A DNA stretch of 64,000 nucleotides from Paulinella micropora (taxonomy: Eukaryota; Cercozoa; Imbricatea; Euglyphida; Paulinellidae), in NCBI GenBank assembly GCA_019918135.1, contig WBZZ01004118.1, positions 35,001-99,000 on the forward strand. Direction: 5' to 3'. Positions 1-10,213 of this stretch are shown one piece after another. Within the stretch, counting starts at the first letter, position 1; the number at the start of each line of letters is the position of its first letter. Made by a program: the position numbers and the translations under genes. Under the pieces are notes generated by a model. It had not been told where the DNA came from, did not search any database, and worked only from the letters and a program-made list of their open reading frames with translations.

Positions 1-298
1 ACGAAAAAGAAAAGAGAGGGGGGGCCGCCAGACATAAACTACTACACTTTTACAATAACATATATATATTCATATCATATTATAATATTATCACTATTGA
101 ATATATCTAAACATAAATATTAATATTAATAATATTAATACTAGATATATATAACACCGAGCCGCTAAATACAAATTTAATATTTTCCTTTAATACGATC
201 AACTGAATAACTAGGTTTCCACCTTAGATAAAGGTATAACTTACTAGCTATACTTTTCACGTGGACGTTCCCTGAGCACGATTGTAAGAAGAAGAAGA
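1..298. other. AT-rich sequence, nothing recognised
   Basis: No open frame or repeat unit that I can interpret. Rich in A/T with short TA and ATATT runs. Confidence 0.5.
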
Positions 299-305
299 TA
301 GATAG

Positions 306-390
<85 letters not shown>

Positions 391-391
391 G

Positions 392-465
<74 letters not shown>
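299..465. repeat. (GATA)n microsatellite
   Basis: About 40 GATA units with one GATG interruption. The minus-strand reading gives a YLSI-repeat peptide, which is a by-product of the tetranucleotide. Confidence 0.95.
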
Positions 466-1059
466 GAAAGTCTAGAGAAGAGGAGAGAAATCTGATCAGT
501 ATCATCACCATCATTATCATCACTGTAAATTTCACTGTCAAACGCAACAACGAAAGCAGCAAAAAGCTGTCAAGAAGAAGAAATTGACAAGATGGATAAG
601 AAAATTACCGCATCGACGGAAGTCTCAATTTCACGGCAATACAGGAAAAGTCGCAGGGGGGGGGGGGGGGGGGGTGACTTGAGCCAGTTCACCTCCAGGT
701 CTAGCCAGTTTTTTCACCACCAGCCGCAAAATCCGGTAGGGTAGGGGTGCGACTAAAAACCTGATTTTTTGAGTCTAGTCAAAATTAAGTAGTAGTTTAG
801 GGTCGCACTTCATCACACTTTTTGGATAAATACCCTCGAAAGAATCAAAATGATTCCAACTGCTCTGCTCTTCATTTCGCAAACAAACAATACAAAAAGC
901 CATTATAAGCAAATAAGCCTTAGTGTTAAAAGTTAATTTCTATTTAAATAATTATAAAGACACATATATAGGATGACATCGTTCAGGATTTCAAAAGGTT
1001 GTGTAATAGTTAAGAATAATAAAAAAAGATCTATAGTGAAAGTTCAATGGAGAGAAGGA
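466..1059. other. Non-coding stretch with a G homopolymer
   Basis: Contains an uninterrupted run of 19 G at about 656-674. The rest is AT-rich, without a supported gene. Similarity to the gypsy leader found downstream stops near 1060. Confidence 0.5.
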
Positions 1060-1369
1060 CGAAATGTTTGTTTGTGTTTTGTGTGTGTTCCTTCACTCTT
1101 CTGTCCACCTCCTTCTTCTTGGTCTCTGTGTGAGAACAGCAAGAACGACTGACAGAGAGTTTGTATCTGATGTCTCCTTGTGACCACACAGATATGGATT
1201 AGGCTAGAAGATACGAGACACCTGCTTGAGACCAATCAAATTATTCGTTTTGTGAAAGAGTTATGAGGGAGCTGTGTTGGAGTATTTGTTTTCGTCTGAC
1301 GCCCCCGTGTGAGACAGGTCAGTGAAAATTCACTCTGTTGCATGTGTGGCAAAGCAGAAAGAAATCACC

Positions 1370-1389
1370 CTAGTGATGTGGATTCCAAA
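1370..1389 (-). other. Primer-binding site, inferred
   Basis: Directly after the LTR on the minus strand comes TTTGGAATCCACATCACTAG. From TGG onward this complements a tRNA 3' end finishing ...GTGGATTCCA. Same position and spacing as the PBS of the intact element near 59470. Confidence 0.55.
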
Positions 1390-1627
1390 TGTAATGCTCC
1401 CAACGATAGCTCGTAAAAAGTCGGTAATACAACCAAACACAGTCCTCAAGAATGAGAATGATGTCTCGTTGTATTAGCTCAGTGAAACCAAAAAAGGAAA
1501 ATTGCAACAGACCAAGAATAAAATACCATCAGGTCAAATCTGAACAAATAATACTGAAAAATAAGCTGGTGCACCTGTCACCAGGAAAATACAATTTTTA
1601 CCTGCTATCCGGGGGGTGATGCTTACA
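1390..1627 (-). repeat. GYP LTR, diverged copy
   Basis: 238 bp, bounded by TG and CA, clearly related to the LTRs at 49326-49573 and 59487-59732. Shared stretches include ATGATGTCTCGTT and CTATCCGGGGGGTGATGC. It is more diverged from both than they are from each other. Confidence 0.8.
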
Positions 1628-1651
1628 GCTTATATAAATAGATGAACAGAA

Positions 1652-1696
<45 letters not shown>

Positions 1697-1755
1697 GATT
1701 GCGATATAAAAGTATACAACACTGCACATATATACAATTTTGTTATGTATATTAT
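1628..1755. other. AT-rich spacer with a (TA)n run
   Basis: Contains a (TA)n microsatellite at about 1660-1697. No gene seen. Confidence 0.6.
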
Positions 1756-1923
1756 TTACCTGCACGCGCATGATACTCTTAAATTTACCTTCTCAACTGC
1801 GGATGAAAGGGGTTCCTTGAACTCCGGAATGATGATGTGTGCTTTTGCTTCATGCGCAAACATCAGCAAATCTTCGCTTGATGCTTTGCCTGCACCTTTC
1901 ACGACAAATAGATTATAAATTTT
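1756..1923 (-). other. Exon-like open segment, unidentified
   Basis: On the minus strand, directly after the (ATT)n tract, an open frame of about 50 residues includes KASSEDLLMFAHEAKAH and ends ...SAVEK followed by AAG|GTAAAT, a good splice donor. Possible acceptors are GTGAAAG or GTGCAG just inside. The DLLMFAHE part vaguely recalls the chitobiase branch of GH18 hydrolases, but that is too weak to name. It may be an exon of a host gene or of an older transposon cut by the repeat stack. Confidence 0.3.
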
Positions 1924-2503
<580 letters not shown>

Positions 2504-2771
2504 GTGCTTCTCTGTCAATGGCTGATGCATTTCTGCACATGCGCCTCCATCGTCTCACCCGTGAGGGGAGTACGAAGAATTGACGATAAGCTCTAATGAC
2601 ACCCCCGCAAGGGCAGTTCCAACACTTCCAGACGGGCCGGTATGTTCAATGAAAATACTGGTCCAGAAATAGACCGGTATGTTCAATGAAAATACTGGTG
2701 GCACCGACGGGAATCGAACTGGCGACAGGGCCCAGATGGTAGAACTTGACCACTGGGCTATCACGGTGTCC
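2504..2771 (-). mobile_element. SINE-A copy 1, full length, tRNA-derived
   Basis: Reference copy of the commonest family (27 copies). On the minus strand: a 72-nt tRNA-like head (2771 to 2700), then ACCA as in a mature tRNA 3' end, then two copies of a 35-37 bp internal repeat (core GGTATGTTCAATGAAAATAC), then a unique body, then a 3' end GACAGAGAAGCAC followed by (ATT)n. The head has A-box TAGCCCAGTGG and B-box GTTCGATTCCC at tRNA-like spacing. The acceptor strands pair only with a bulged A, so this is a decayed tRNA and not a working one. Pol III transcription and copying by a LINE in trans are inferred. Confidence 0.88.
2709..2760 (-). promoter_or_regulatory. Internal pol III promoter (A and B boxes) of SINE-A 1
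   Basis: A-box TAGCCCAGTGG at 2760-2750 fits TRGCNNAGYGG exactly. B-box GTTCGATTCCC at 2719-2709 fits the GTTCGANTCC core. The same boxes recur in every copy that is not 5'-truncated. Confidence 0.8.
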
Positions 2772-2775
2772 ATAA

Positions 2776-2821
<46 letters not shown>

Positions 2822-3012
2822 GTGTATCTCCTGCCAATTGCTGAGCCAAAAGGCCATGTGCATCCAGTCCTCCATTCCATAAGGAAAGTCTCCACACCAA
2901 TCGGTGGAATAAAGGAAGTGACGACATAGAACATTACTCTAGGAGCTTTATACCAATCAGCCCATGGAAAGGACCGATGGCCTATGTACTCCCTAAAGTG
3001 GTGGAGGACAGA

Positions 3013-3015
<3 letters not shown>
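2822..3015 (-). mobile_element. SINE-B copy 2, longest 5' end
   Basis: Extends about 18 bp further at its 5' end than the other copies (minus-strand start ACCTCTGTCCTCCACCACTT). The others may therefore be slightly 5'-truncated. Confidence 0.75.
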
Positions 3016-3070
<55 letters not shown>

Positions 3071-3337
3071 GTGCTTCTCTGTCAATGGCTGATGCATTTC
3101 TGCACATGCGCCTCCATCGTCTCACCCGTGAGGGGATTACGAAGAATTGACGATAAGCTCTAATGACACCCCGCAAGGGCAGTTCCAACACTTCCAGACG
3201 GGCCGGTATGTTCAATGAAAAAACTGGTCCAGAAATAGACCGGTATGTTCAATGAAAATACTGGTGGCACCGACGGGAATCGAACTGGCGACAGGGCCCA
3301 GATGGTAGAACTTGACCACTGGGCTATCACGGTGTCC
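3071..3337 (-). mobile_element. SINE-A copy 2, full length
   Basis: Two internal repeats, intact tRNA-like head. One C is lost in the CCCCGC stretch of the body. Confidence 0.85.
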
Positions 3338-3494
<157 letters not shown>

Positions 3495-3667
3495 TGTATC
3501 TCCTGCCAATTGCTGAGCCAAAAGGCCATGTGCATCCAGTCCTCCATTCCATAAGGAAAGTCTCCACACCAATCGGTGGAATAAAGGAAGTGACGGCATA
3601 GAACATTACTCTAGGAGCTTTATACCAATCAGCCCATGGAAAGGACCGATGGCCTATGTACTCCCTA

Positions 3668-3668
<1 letters not shown>
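3495..3668 (-). mobile_element. SINE-B copy 3
   Basis: Near-identical to copy 1, with (ATT)n on both sides. Confidence 0.75.
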
Positions 3669-3704
<36 letters not shown>

Positions 3705-3970
3705 GTGCTTCTCTGTCAATGGCTGATGCATTTCTGCACATGCGCCTCCATCGTCTCACCCGTGAGGGGAGTACGAAGAATTGACGATAAGCTCTAATGA
3801 CACTCCCGCAAGGGCAGTTCCAACACTTCCAGACGGGCCGGTATGTTCAATGAAAATACTGGTCCAGACGGATCGGTATGTTCAATGAAAATACTGGTGG
3901 CACCGACGGGAATCGAACTGGCGACAGGGCCCAGATGGTAGAACTTGACCACTGGGCTATCACGGTGTCC
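3705..3970 (-). mobile_element. SINE-A copy 3, full length
   Basis: Two internal repeats joined by a GACGGAT linker instead of the commoner AAATAGA linker, which marks a subfamily. Confidence 0.85.
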
Positions 3971-3972
3971 AA

Positions 3973-4213
<241 letters not shown>

Positions 4214-4481
4214 GTGCTTCTCTGTAAATGGCTGATGCATTTCTGCACATGCGCCTCCATCGTCTCACCCGTGAGGGGAGTACGAAGAATTGACGATAAG
4301 CTCTAATGACACCCCCGCAAGGGCAGTTCCAACACTTCCAGACGGGCCGGTATGTTCAATGAAAATACTGGTCCAGAAATAGACCGGTATGTTCAATGAA
4401 AATACTGGTGGCACCGACGGGAATCGAACTGGCGACAGGGCCCAGATGGTAGAACTTGACCACTGGGCTATCACGGTGTCC
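4214..4481 (-). mobile_element. SINE-A copy 4, full length
   Basis: Two internal repeats with the AAATAGA linker. Intact head. Confidence 0.85.
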
Positions 4482-4482
4482 A

Positions 4483-4564
<82 letters not shown>

Positions 4565-4738
4565 GTGTATCTCCTGCCAATTGCTGAGCCAAATGGCCAT
4601 GTGCATCCAGTCCTCCATTCCATAAGGAAAGTCTCCACACCAATCGGTGGAATAAAGGAAGTGACTGCATAGAACATTACTCTAGGAGCTTTATACCAAT
4701 CAGCCCATGGAAAGGACCGATGGCCTATGTACTCCCTA

Positions 4739-4739
<1 letters not shown>
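4565..4739 (-). mobile_element. SINE-B copy 4
   Basis: Same extent as copy 1, with a few substitutions. Confidence 0.75.
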
Positions 4740-4796
<57 letters not shown>

Positions 4797-5050
4797 GTGC
4801 TTCTCTGTCAATGGCTGATGCATTTCTGCACATGCGCCTCCATCGTCTCACCCGTGAGGGGAGTACGAAGAATTGACGATAAGCTCTAATGACACCCCAG
4901 CAAAGGCAGTTCCAACACTTCCAGACGGACCGGTATGTTCAATGAAAATACTGGTCCAGACGGACCGGTATGTTCAATGAAAATACTGGTGGCACCGACG
5001 GGAATCGAACTGGCGACAGGGCCCAGATGGTAGAACTTGACCACTGGGCT
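4797..5050 (-). mobile_element. SINE-A copy 5, slightly 5'-truncated
   Basis: Lacks the first 14 or so nt of the tRNA-like head; the break leads straight into (AAT)n and removes part of the A-box. Confidence 0.85.
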
Positions 5051-5184
<134 letters not shown>

Positions 5185-5450
5185 GTGCTTCTCTGTCAAT
5201 GGCTGATGCATTTCTGCACATGCGCCTCCATCGTCTCACCCGTGAGGGGAGTACGAAGAATTGACGATAAGCTCTAATGACACCCCCGCAAGGGCAGTTC
5301 CAACACTTCCAGACGGGCCGGTATGTTCAATGAAAATACTGGTCCAGACTGATCGGTATGTTCAATGAAAATACTGGTGGCACCGACTGGAATCGAACTG
5401 GCGACAGGGCCCAGATGGTAGAACTTGACCACTGGGCTATCACGGTGTCC
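5185..5450 (-). mobile_element. SINE-A copy 6, full length
   Basis: GACTGAT linker between the two internal repeats. Intact head. Confidence 0.85.
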
Positions 5451-5451
5451 A

Positions 5452-5539
<88 letters not shown>

Positions 5540-5788
5540 GTTCTTCTCTGTCAATGGCTGATGCATTTCTGCACATGCGCCTCCATCGTCTCACCCGTGA
5601 GGGGAGTACGAAGAATTGACGATAAGCTCTAATGACACCCCCGCAAGGGCAGTTCCAACACTTCCAGACGGGCCGGTATGTTAAATGAAAATACTGGTCC
5701 AGAAATAGACCGGTATGTTCAATGAAAATACTGGTGGCACCGACGGGAATCGAACTGGCGACAGGGCCCAGATGGTAGAACTTGACCA

Positions 5789-5791
<3 letters not shown>
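5540..5791 (-). mobile_element. SINE-A copy 7, 5'-truncated
   Basis: Head ends at ...GACCACTG on the plus strand, so part of the A-box is gone. 3' end begins GTTCTTC rather than GTGCTTC. Confidence 0.85.
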
Positions 5792-5861
<70 letters not shown>

Positions 5862-5914
5862 GTAATAATAATAGTAATAATAATGATCATAATGATGATG
5901 ATGATGATGATGAC

Positions 5915-5951
<37 letters not shown>
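5792..5951. repeat. Degenerate (AAT)n tract
   Basis: AAT with AGT and a GAT-repeat block around 5880-5912, more mutated than the other tracts, so probably older. Confidence 0.95.
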
Positions 5952-6125
5952 GTGTATCTCCTGCCAATTGCTGAGCCAAAAGGCCATGTGCATCCAGTCC
6001 TCCATTCCATAAGGAAAGTCTCCACACCAATCGGTGGAATAAAGGAAGTGACGGCATAGAACATTACTCTAGGAGCTTTATACCAATCAGCCCATGGAAA
6101 GGACCGATGGCCTATGTACTCCCTA

Positions 6126-6126
<1 letters not shown>
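5952..6126 (-). mobile_element. SINE-B copy 5
   Basis: Full-length by comparison with copy 1. Confidence 0.75.
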
Positions 6127-6191
<65 letters not shown>

Positions 6192-6194
<3 letters not shown>

Positions 6195-6466
6195 ATATCT
6201 GAGGCGTACTGAAGATTACTGATGCAGGAAATTCGGCGAAAATGGGCTAACCAGGAAACCAGACCCAAACCAATAGCCAAGAAAAACGAGCCAACCAACA
6301 ATCCAACAGACAACCCCACAACCTGCCTGGCCGAACCCCTACCGAGTAAATGCCCAGTTGAGAGTTGCGCATATCCCGGTGACCGCCCTCCCCAAGCGGT
6401 CACCTTCGTGGGGAGAGGCCCAACCACCTCCTCTTCCCATGGAGTGCCATCTTGTGCACCCCTCCA

Positions 6467-6467
<1 letters not shown>
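6192..6467 (-). mobile_element. Chimeric retroposon: LINE-alpha 5' end joined to SINE-C 3' end
   Basis: On the minus strand the first 243 bp (6467 to about 6225) match the first 243 bp of LINE-alpha (13843 to about 13601). The remaining 33 bp match the SINE-C 3' end, TACGCCTCAGATATAG, before (ATT)n. GCAG is present in both parents at the join. No coding capacity. Confidence 0.8.
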
Positions 6468-6515
<48 letters not shown>

Positions 6516-6518
<3 letters not shown>

Positions 6519-6977
6519 ATATCTGAGGCGTACTGATGCAGCTAATGGCATATCCTTAACGGACATAAGCCTCCAATACCCTTGTTCGAGGTCCTCCACC
6601 CCCCCGTGTCAGTCTCTCGCCTGATGATCGGGGCCACCGATGGAGCTCCTGAGGGCAAGACTGCACTAAGCCGAGGTTATTCCGCAGTCCCAGCAACCTC
6701 TTGCAAGACGTCACCGAATGTGCAAGTGCATACACCAAGCGCGGTTGCTAGAGCTGCCTCGAAACCCCACCCATAACAATCTGGTGTCTGCTGGGTCCTG
6801 GGCTATCAACCAGCATATGCGGAGTTTAAGATCTTTTACGCGCGCAACGACCCTCCTCCCCAGCATCTACCACCAAAGGGTTATGAGTTGGCGTCACAGT
6901 TTAACGCCTTGAGGCCATTGGGCTGGAACTCTGTTTAGCAAGTGTGACTAGGTTTTTTCATCGGGATTTCCCTCAAA
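6516..6977 (-). mobile_element. SINE-C copy 1
   Basis: Reference copy of a roughly 460-490 bp family. On the minus strand it starts TTTGAGGGAAATCCCGATG and ends TACGCCTCAGATATAG then (ATT)n. A TAGCCCAGGAC stretch and, about 45 nt on, GGTTTCGAGGC faintly resemble A and B boxes, so a tRNA origin is possible but unproven. No convincing ORF. Confidence 0.72.
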
Positions 6978-6979
6978 TA

Positions 6980-7031
<52 letters not shown>

Positions 7032-7261
7032 GTGCTTCTCTGTCAATGGCTGATGCAAATCTGCACATGCACCTCCATCGTCTCACCCGTGAGGGGAGTA
7101 CGAAGAATTGACGATAGGCTCTAATGACACCCCCGCACGGGCAGTTCCAACACTTCCAGACGGACCGGTATGTTCAACGAAAATACTGGTGGCACCGACG
7201 GGAATCGAACTGGCGACAGGGCCCAGATGGTAGAACTTGACCACTGGGCTATCACGGTGTC
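7032..7261 (-). mobile_element. SINE-A copy 8, single internal repeat
   Basis: Only one 35-bp internal repeat, hence shorter. Body variant GATGCAAATC instead of GATGCATTTC. Counterpart of the SINE-A 10 position in the duplicated block at 15.3-23.1 kb. Confidence 0.85.
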
Positions 7262-7358
<97 letters not shown>

Positions 7359-7387
7359 TATTAATAATAATAATAATAATAATAATA

Positions 7388-7618
7388 GTTCTTCTCTGTC
7401 AATGGCTGATGCAAATCTGCACATGCGCCTCCATCGTCTCACCCGTGAGGGGAGTACGAAGAATTGACGATAGGCTCTAATGACAGCCCCGCAAGGGCAG
7501 TTCCAACACTTCCAGACGGACCGGTATGTTCAATGAAAATACTGGTGGCACCGACGGGAATCGAACTGGCGACAGGGCCCAGATGGTAGAACTTGACCAC
7601 TGGGCTATCACGGTGTCC
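7388..7618 (-). mobile_element. SINE-A copy 9, single internal repeat
   Basis: Shares GTTCTTC, GATGCAAATC and an ATATTAAT interruption in its tail with SINE-A 11, so the two are duplicates of one insertion. Confidence 0.85.
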
Positions 7619-7727
<109 letters not shown>

Positions 7728-7739
7728 GGCTTCCTCAGA

Positions 7740-8336
7740 CTATAGCATCAGATCCAGATCCTGGACATGTGCCTCCATTGGGTCACCGGGGTCAGCCGAT
7801 CCCAACGCATTGTCAGAACACCAAACAGACATAGCAGCAACAGCAACAGCAGGGGCAGATGGGGGCTGTGAAGTGCATGAAGAGCTAGATGCGAGGGTGT
7901 TAGCTGAAGAGAAGAACTCGGAGACACTACGCTGCGCTCCCGAACCCCTCTCTCTAGCCAGGACGTCCACACTGCGCGGACGGCCGCGCCGCGCAACATC
8001 AACGTCACTTGGGGGAGAGGGTGGGACAGAAGCTGATGGAACCTCAGTGAAGTCAATCACCTCCTCGCCCCCATCCTCCACCCCAAGCTCCTCCCTTTTA
8101 CCCTCCCTAGCAGACCAACACTCAGACACATATGATCCAAACAACACATCCAACTTTGGAGGGGGACGCAACGCTGTAACCCCTAACAACGCAGCAAGCC
8201 TAAAGTTACTGCGGAAGCGCGACTTCCCCTGAAAAAGCTTACAAAACAATCGTGATTGATCCACAGGCGACATATCATCCCAACCCTGCCGCACAGAGCC
8301 CTCCCGCTCCCGCCCAAGCAACACATCCTCCACCAC
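7740..8336 (-). CDS. LINE-alpha 1 C-terminal segment, frameshifted from the RT
   Basis: 198 residues that in copy 2 are continuous with the RT. Contains acidic EEVIDFTEV, then ARRGRPRS (AT-hook core), then QRSVSEFF (perfect PIP box, 7911-7934), then a Ser/Ala-rich tail ending at a TAG beside the (ATT)n. A one-nucleotide deletion in a C run separates it from the RT in this copy. Confidence 0.8.
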   Translation of the reverse strand: MVEDVLLGREREGSVRQGWDDMSPVDQSRLFCKLFQGKSRFRSNFRLAALLGVTALRPPPKLDVLFGSYVSECWSAREGKREELGVEDGGEEVIDFTEVPSASVPPSPPSDVDVARRGRPRSVDVLARERGSGAQRSVSEFFSSANTLASSSSCTSQPPSAPAVAVAAMSVWCSDNALGSADPGDPMEAHVQDLDLML

Positions 8337-8347
8337 AACCTCACCGC

Positions 8348-10213
8348 CTACGACCTCACCACCCTCCTCACTCCCTCCATCCCCCTCAGCACCCCCACAG
8401 CCATGCCACCGAGCCTCTGCATACTCAGCAACAGCTGCTTACGTCTCCCCTCATGCATGGGGCAAACCCATAAGAAGTGCGCAAGGGACTCATTGACATC
8501 ATCATGACAACAGAAGCAGCGAGGGGACATGCCACTGACCAACTTGCTGCGGTACAACCGAAGGCGGTTGTTGCAGCTGAGCAACCTTCTCCGAAGCAGA
8601 TTATAATGCGCATCATCAAGGGCTACCCATCTTGGGAACTCCTTAGTTCCAAAGACTTGTCTTAGGATGACTCGCAGGCCATCAGTAAGATCGCTGCCTG
8701 CCTCTCGCTTGTCCCACATCAGTTGCTGCACCATCTTGACGTCCTGCTGAAGGGCCCACTTGTCCACAGTCGAACTCCAACCTTCGAGGTCCTTCTCTGA
8801 GCTATTTAGGAGCTCCTGAAGCCCTTGTTGTAGATCCATTGAGTCCCTGATAGCGCCTTCGGCCTCCGCAGTCCAGTCGGATTTGACTTGAGATGCGATG
8901 ACAGGAAATCGCTTCTCCGGTAGAACACGCAGCCGTCCATAGAACTTCAGTTGCGCCGCCCGCCGCAAACGCTCCGCACTCAAAGAGCGCGCCAGAAAGA
9001 GTGTAATCCACTTGCTTGTCTTAGGGCTGATGCCGAGAATCATCCTCATGGGGCGCAGCATTGCTGCCTCCAGCTTGGTGAGCTGCGATACGGGGGCACG
9101 CCAGACATCGAAGGCGTACTTCAGCTTGGCCCACACAAGTTGATTCCAGCACATGAGACGATAGCTAGCTTGTATCTCACCTGCACACCACAAAGAGAAC
9201 CAACCTGCGGTGGCGACTTCAGTGACACGCGTAGCCCGCAGGGCCTGCTCCTTCCACTTCAGGTCGTCGGTGATAACCACTCCCAGGTACTTGTACTGAC
9301 TGGTGACACAAAGCTTCTGGCCGCGAAACCACACCACGGGCTCACCTCGTTCCCTGATACTTGGTCGTTTCGCCTTGCTCGACGTGTAAATGGGCATGAT
9401 TTCCGTCTTGCCGGGCTTCAAGTTGACTTCCAGCCGGTAATCTTCCGCGAACTTGGCCACAACATTGACCATCTTCTGGAGCTCGGTGCGACTGTGAGCG
9501 ATGAGGGCCACGTCGTCCGCGTATAGAAGTGCCTTGATGTCGTTCAGCCGCTTCACATCCGTGATCTTGAGGGCACTCGCCAGCCGATCACACAGCTCAT
9601 CCATAAAGACGTTGAAGAGTGTGGGAGAGAGAGGGGACCCCTGTTGGACGCCTACACCCTCCAGTACTTCGGGGGTGAGTGCTCCATCAACTAGCACTTG
9701 CGACGAAGTCTGCTCGTAGCACCTGCGTAGCGTGCGCCAGAACTTGCCCCTTACACCCAGCTTCCAGAGCCTCTCAAATAGGCCATCTCTCCAAACAGAC
9801 GGGAAAGCCTTGCGTAGATCGACGAACAGGACATACGACTCCCGCTTCTGCTGCTGACGCCCCTTCAACCTCTGCCAAAGGGTAAAGACCTGATCCGTAG
9901 TGCGACGCCCCGGGCGGAAGCCTCCCTGCTCTGGACGTAGCTTATCCGGGCCATCCACGAAGAGCGTTAGACGAGTAGCTAATAAGGACAGATACAGCTT
10001 ACCAAGGCAACTAATAATCGAGATATCCCTCCAGTTGTCAGGATCCGTAGGATTCCCACCCTTGGGTATATTGACGATGATTCCCAACTTGCCCCAAGCT
10101 TTTGGAGTCCTCTCGGCTTCTCGAATCCAGTTGAAGTACTGCGTTAAGTAGCCATTGATGTAGGCGCCGCCATGTACTTGAGCATCTCGTTCTTCACTTT
10201 GTCCTCGCCACAA
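8348..10213 (-). CDS. LINE-alpha 1 ORF part 2: reverse transcriptase and zinc-knuckle-like motif
   Basis: 621 residues, read -1 relative to part 1; homology begins at about residue 13 (GGAYINGYLTQYFNW). RT motifs: PKGG, RPEQGGFR, FVDLRKAF (D132), QQGSPLSP (191-197), YADD (231-234). C566-x2-C569 ... H579-x4-C584 is the C-terminal Cys/His motif usual in LINE ORF2 proteins. The frame is lost near 8390, where this copy has five C and copy 2 has six; the true C-terminus continues at 7740-8336. It copies element RNA at the nicked target. Confidence 0.9.
   Translation of the reverse strand: MWRGQSEERDAQVHGGAYINGYLTQYFNWIREAERTPKAWGKLGIIVNIPKGGNPTDPDNWRDISIISCLGKLYLSLLATRLTLFVDGPDKLRPEQGGFRPGRRTTDQVFTLWQRLKGRQQQKRESYVLFVDLRKAFPSVWRDGLFERLWKLGVRGKFWRTLRRCYEQTSSQVLVDGALTPEVLEGVGVQQGSPLSPTLFNVFMDELCDRLASALKITDVKRLNDIKALLYADDVALIAHSRTELQKMVNVVAKFAEDYRLEVNLKPGKTEIMPIYTSSKAKRPSIRERGEPVVWFRGQKLCVTSQYKYLGVVITDDLKWKEQALRATRVTEVATAGWFSLWCAGEIQASYRLMCWNQLVWAKLKYAFDVWRAPVSQLTKLEAAMLRPMRMILGISPKTSKWITLFLARSLSAERLRRAAQLKFYGRLRVLPEKRFPVIASQVKSDWTAEAEGAIRDSMDLQQGLQELLNSSEKDLEGWSSTVDKWALQQDVKMVQQLMWDKREAGSDLTDGLRVILRQVFGTKEFPRWVALDDAHYNLLRRRLLSCNNRLRLYRSKLVSGMSPRCFCCHDDVNESLAHFLWVCPMHEGRRKQLLLSMQRLGGMAVGVLRGMEGVRRVVRS

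Larger units (their letters stand above)
1060..1627 (-). mobile_element. 5' remnant of a gypsy-type (GYP) element: LTR, PBS and leader
   Basis: Read on the minus strand it starts with an LTR (1627 down to 1390), then a tRNA-primer-like site, then about 310 bp of leader. The leader is closely similar to the plus-strand GYP leader at about 59733-59940 (seen in reverse complement) and more distantly to the minus-strand GYP leader at about 59160-59486. No gag follows, so the copy is truncated or rearranged near 1060. It preserves the leader start that the plus-strand GYP element has lost. Confidence 0.75.

Noticed and set aside
299-465. YLSI-repeat peptide on the minus strand
   Set aside because: Direct translation of a GATA microsatellite, no other coding sign.
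2700-2771. Functional tRNA gene
   Set aside because: Acceptor strands pair only with a bulge, the T stem does not close, and 20 or more copies are attached to a common body, so this is a SINE head.
8951-9526. Plus-strand ORFs of 100-190 residues across LINE-alpha and LINE-beta
   Set aside because: Shadow frames of GC-rich minus-strand coding sequence; no domain or motif, and they fail to extend with the elements.
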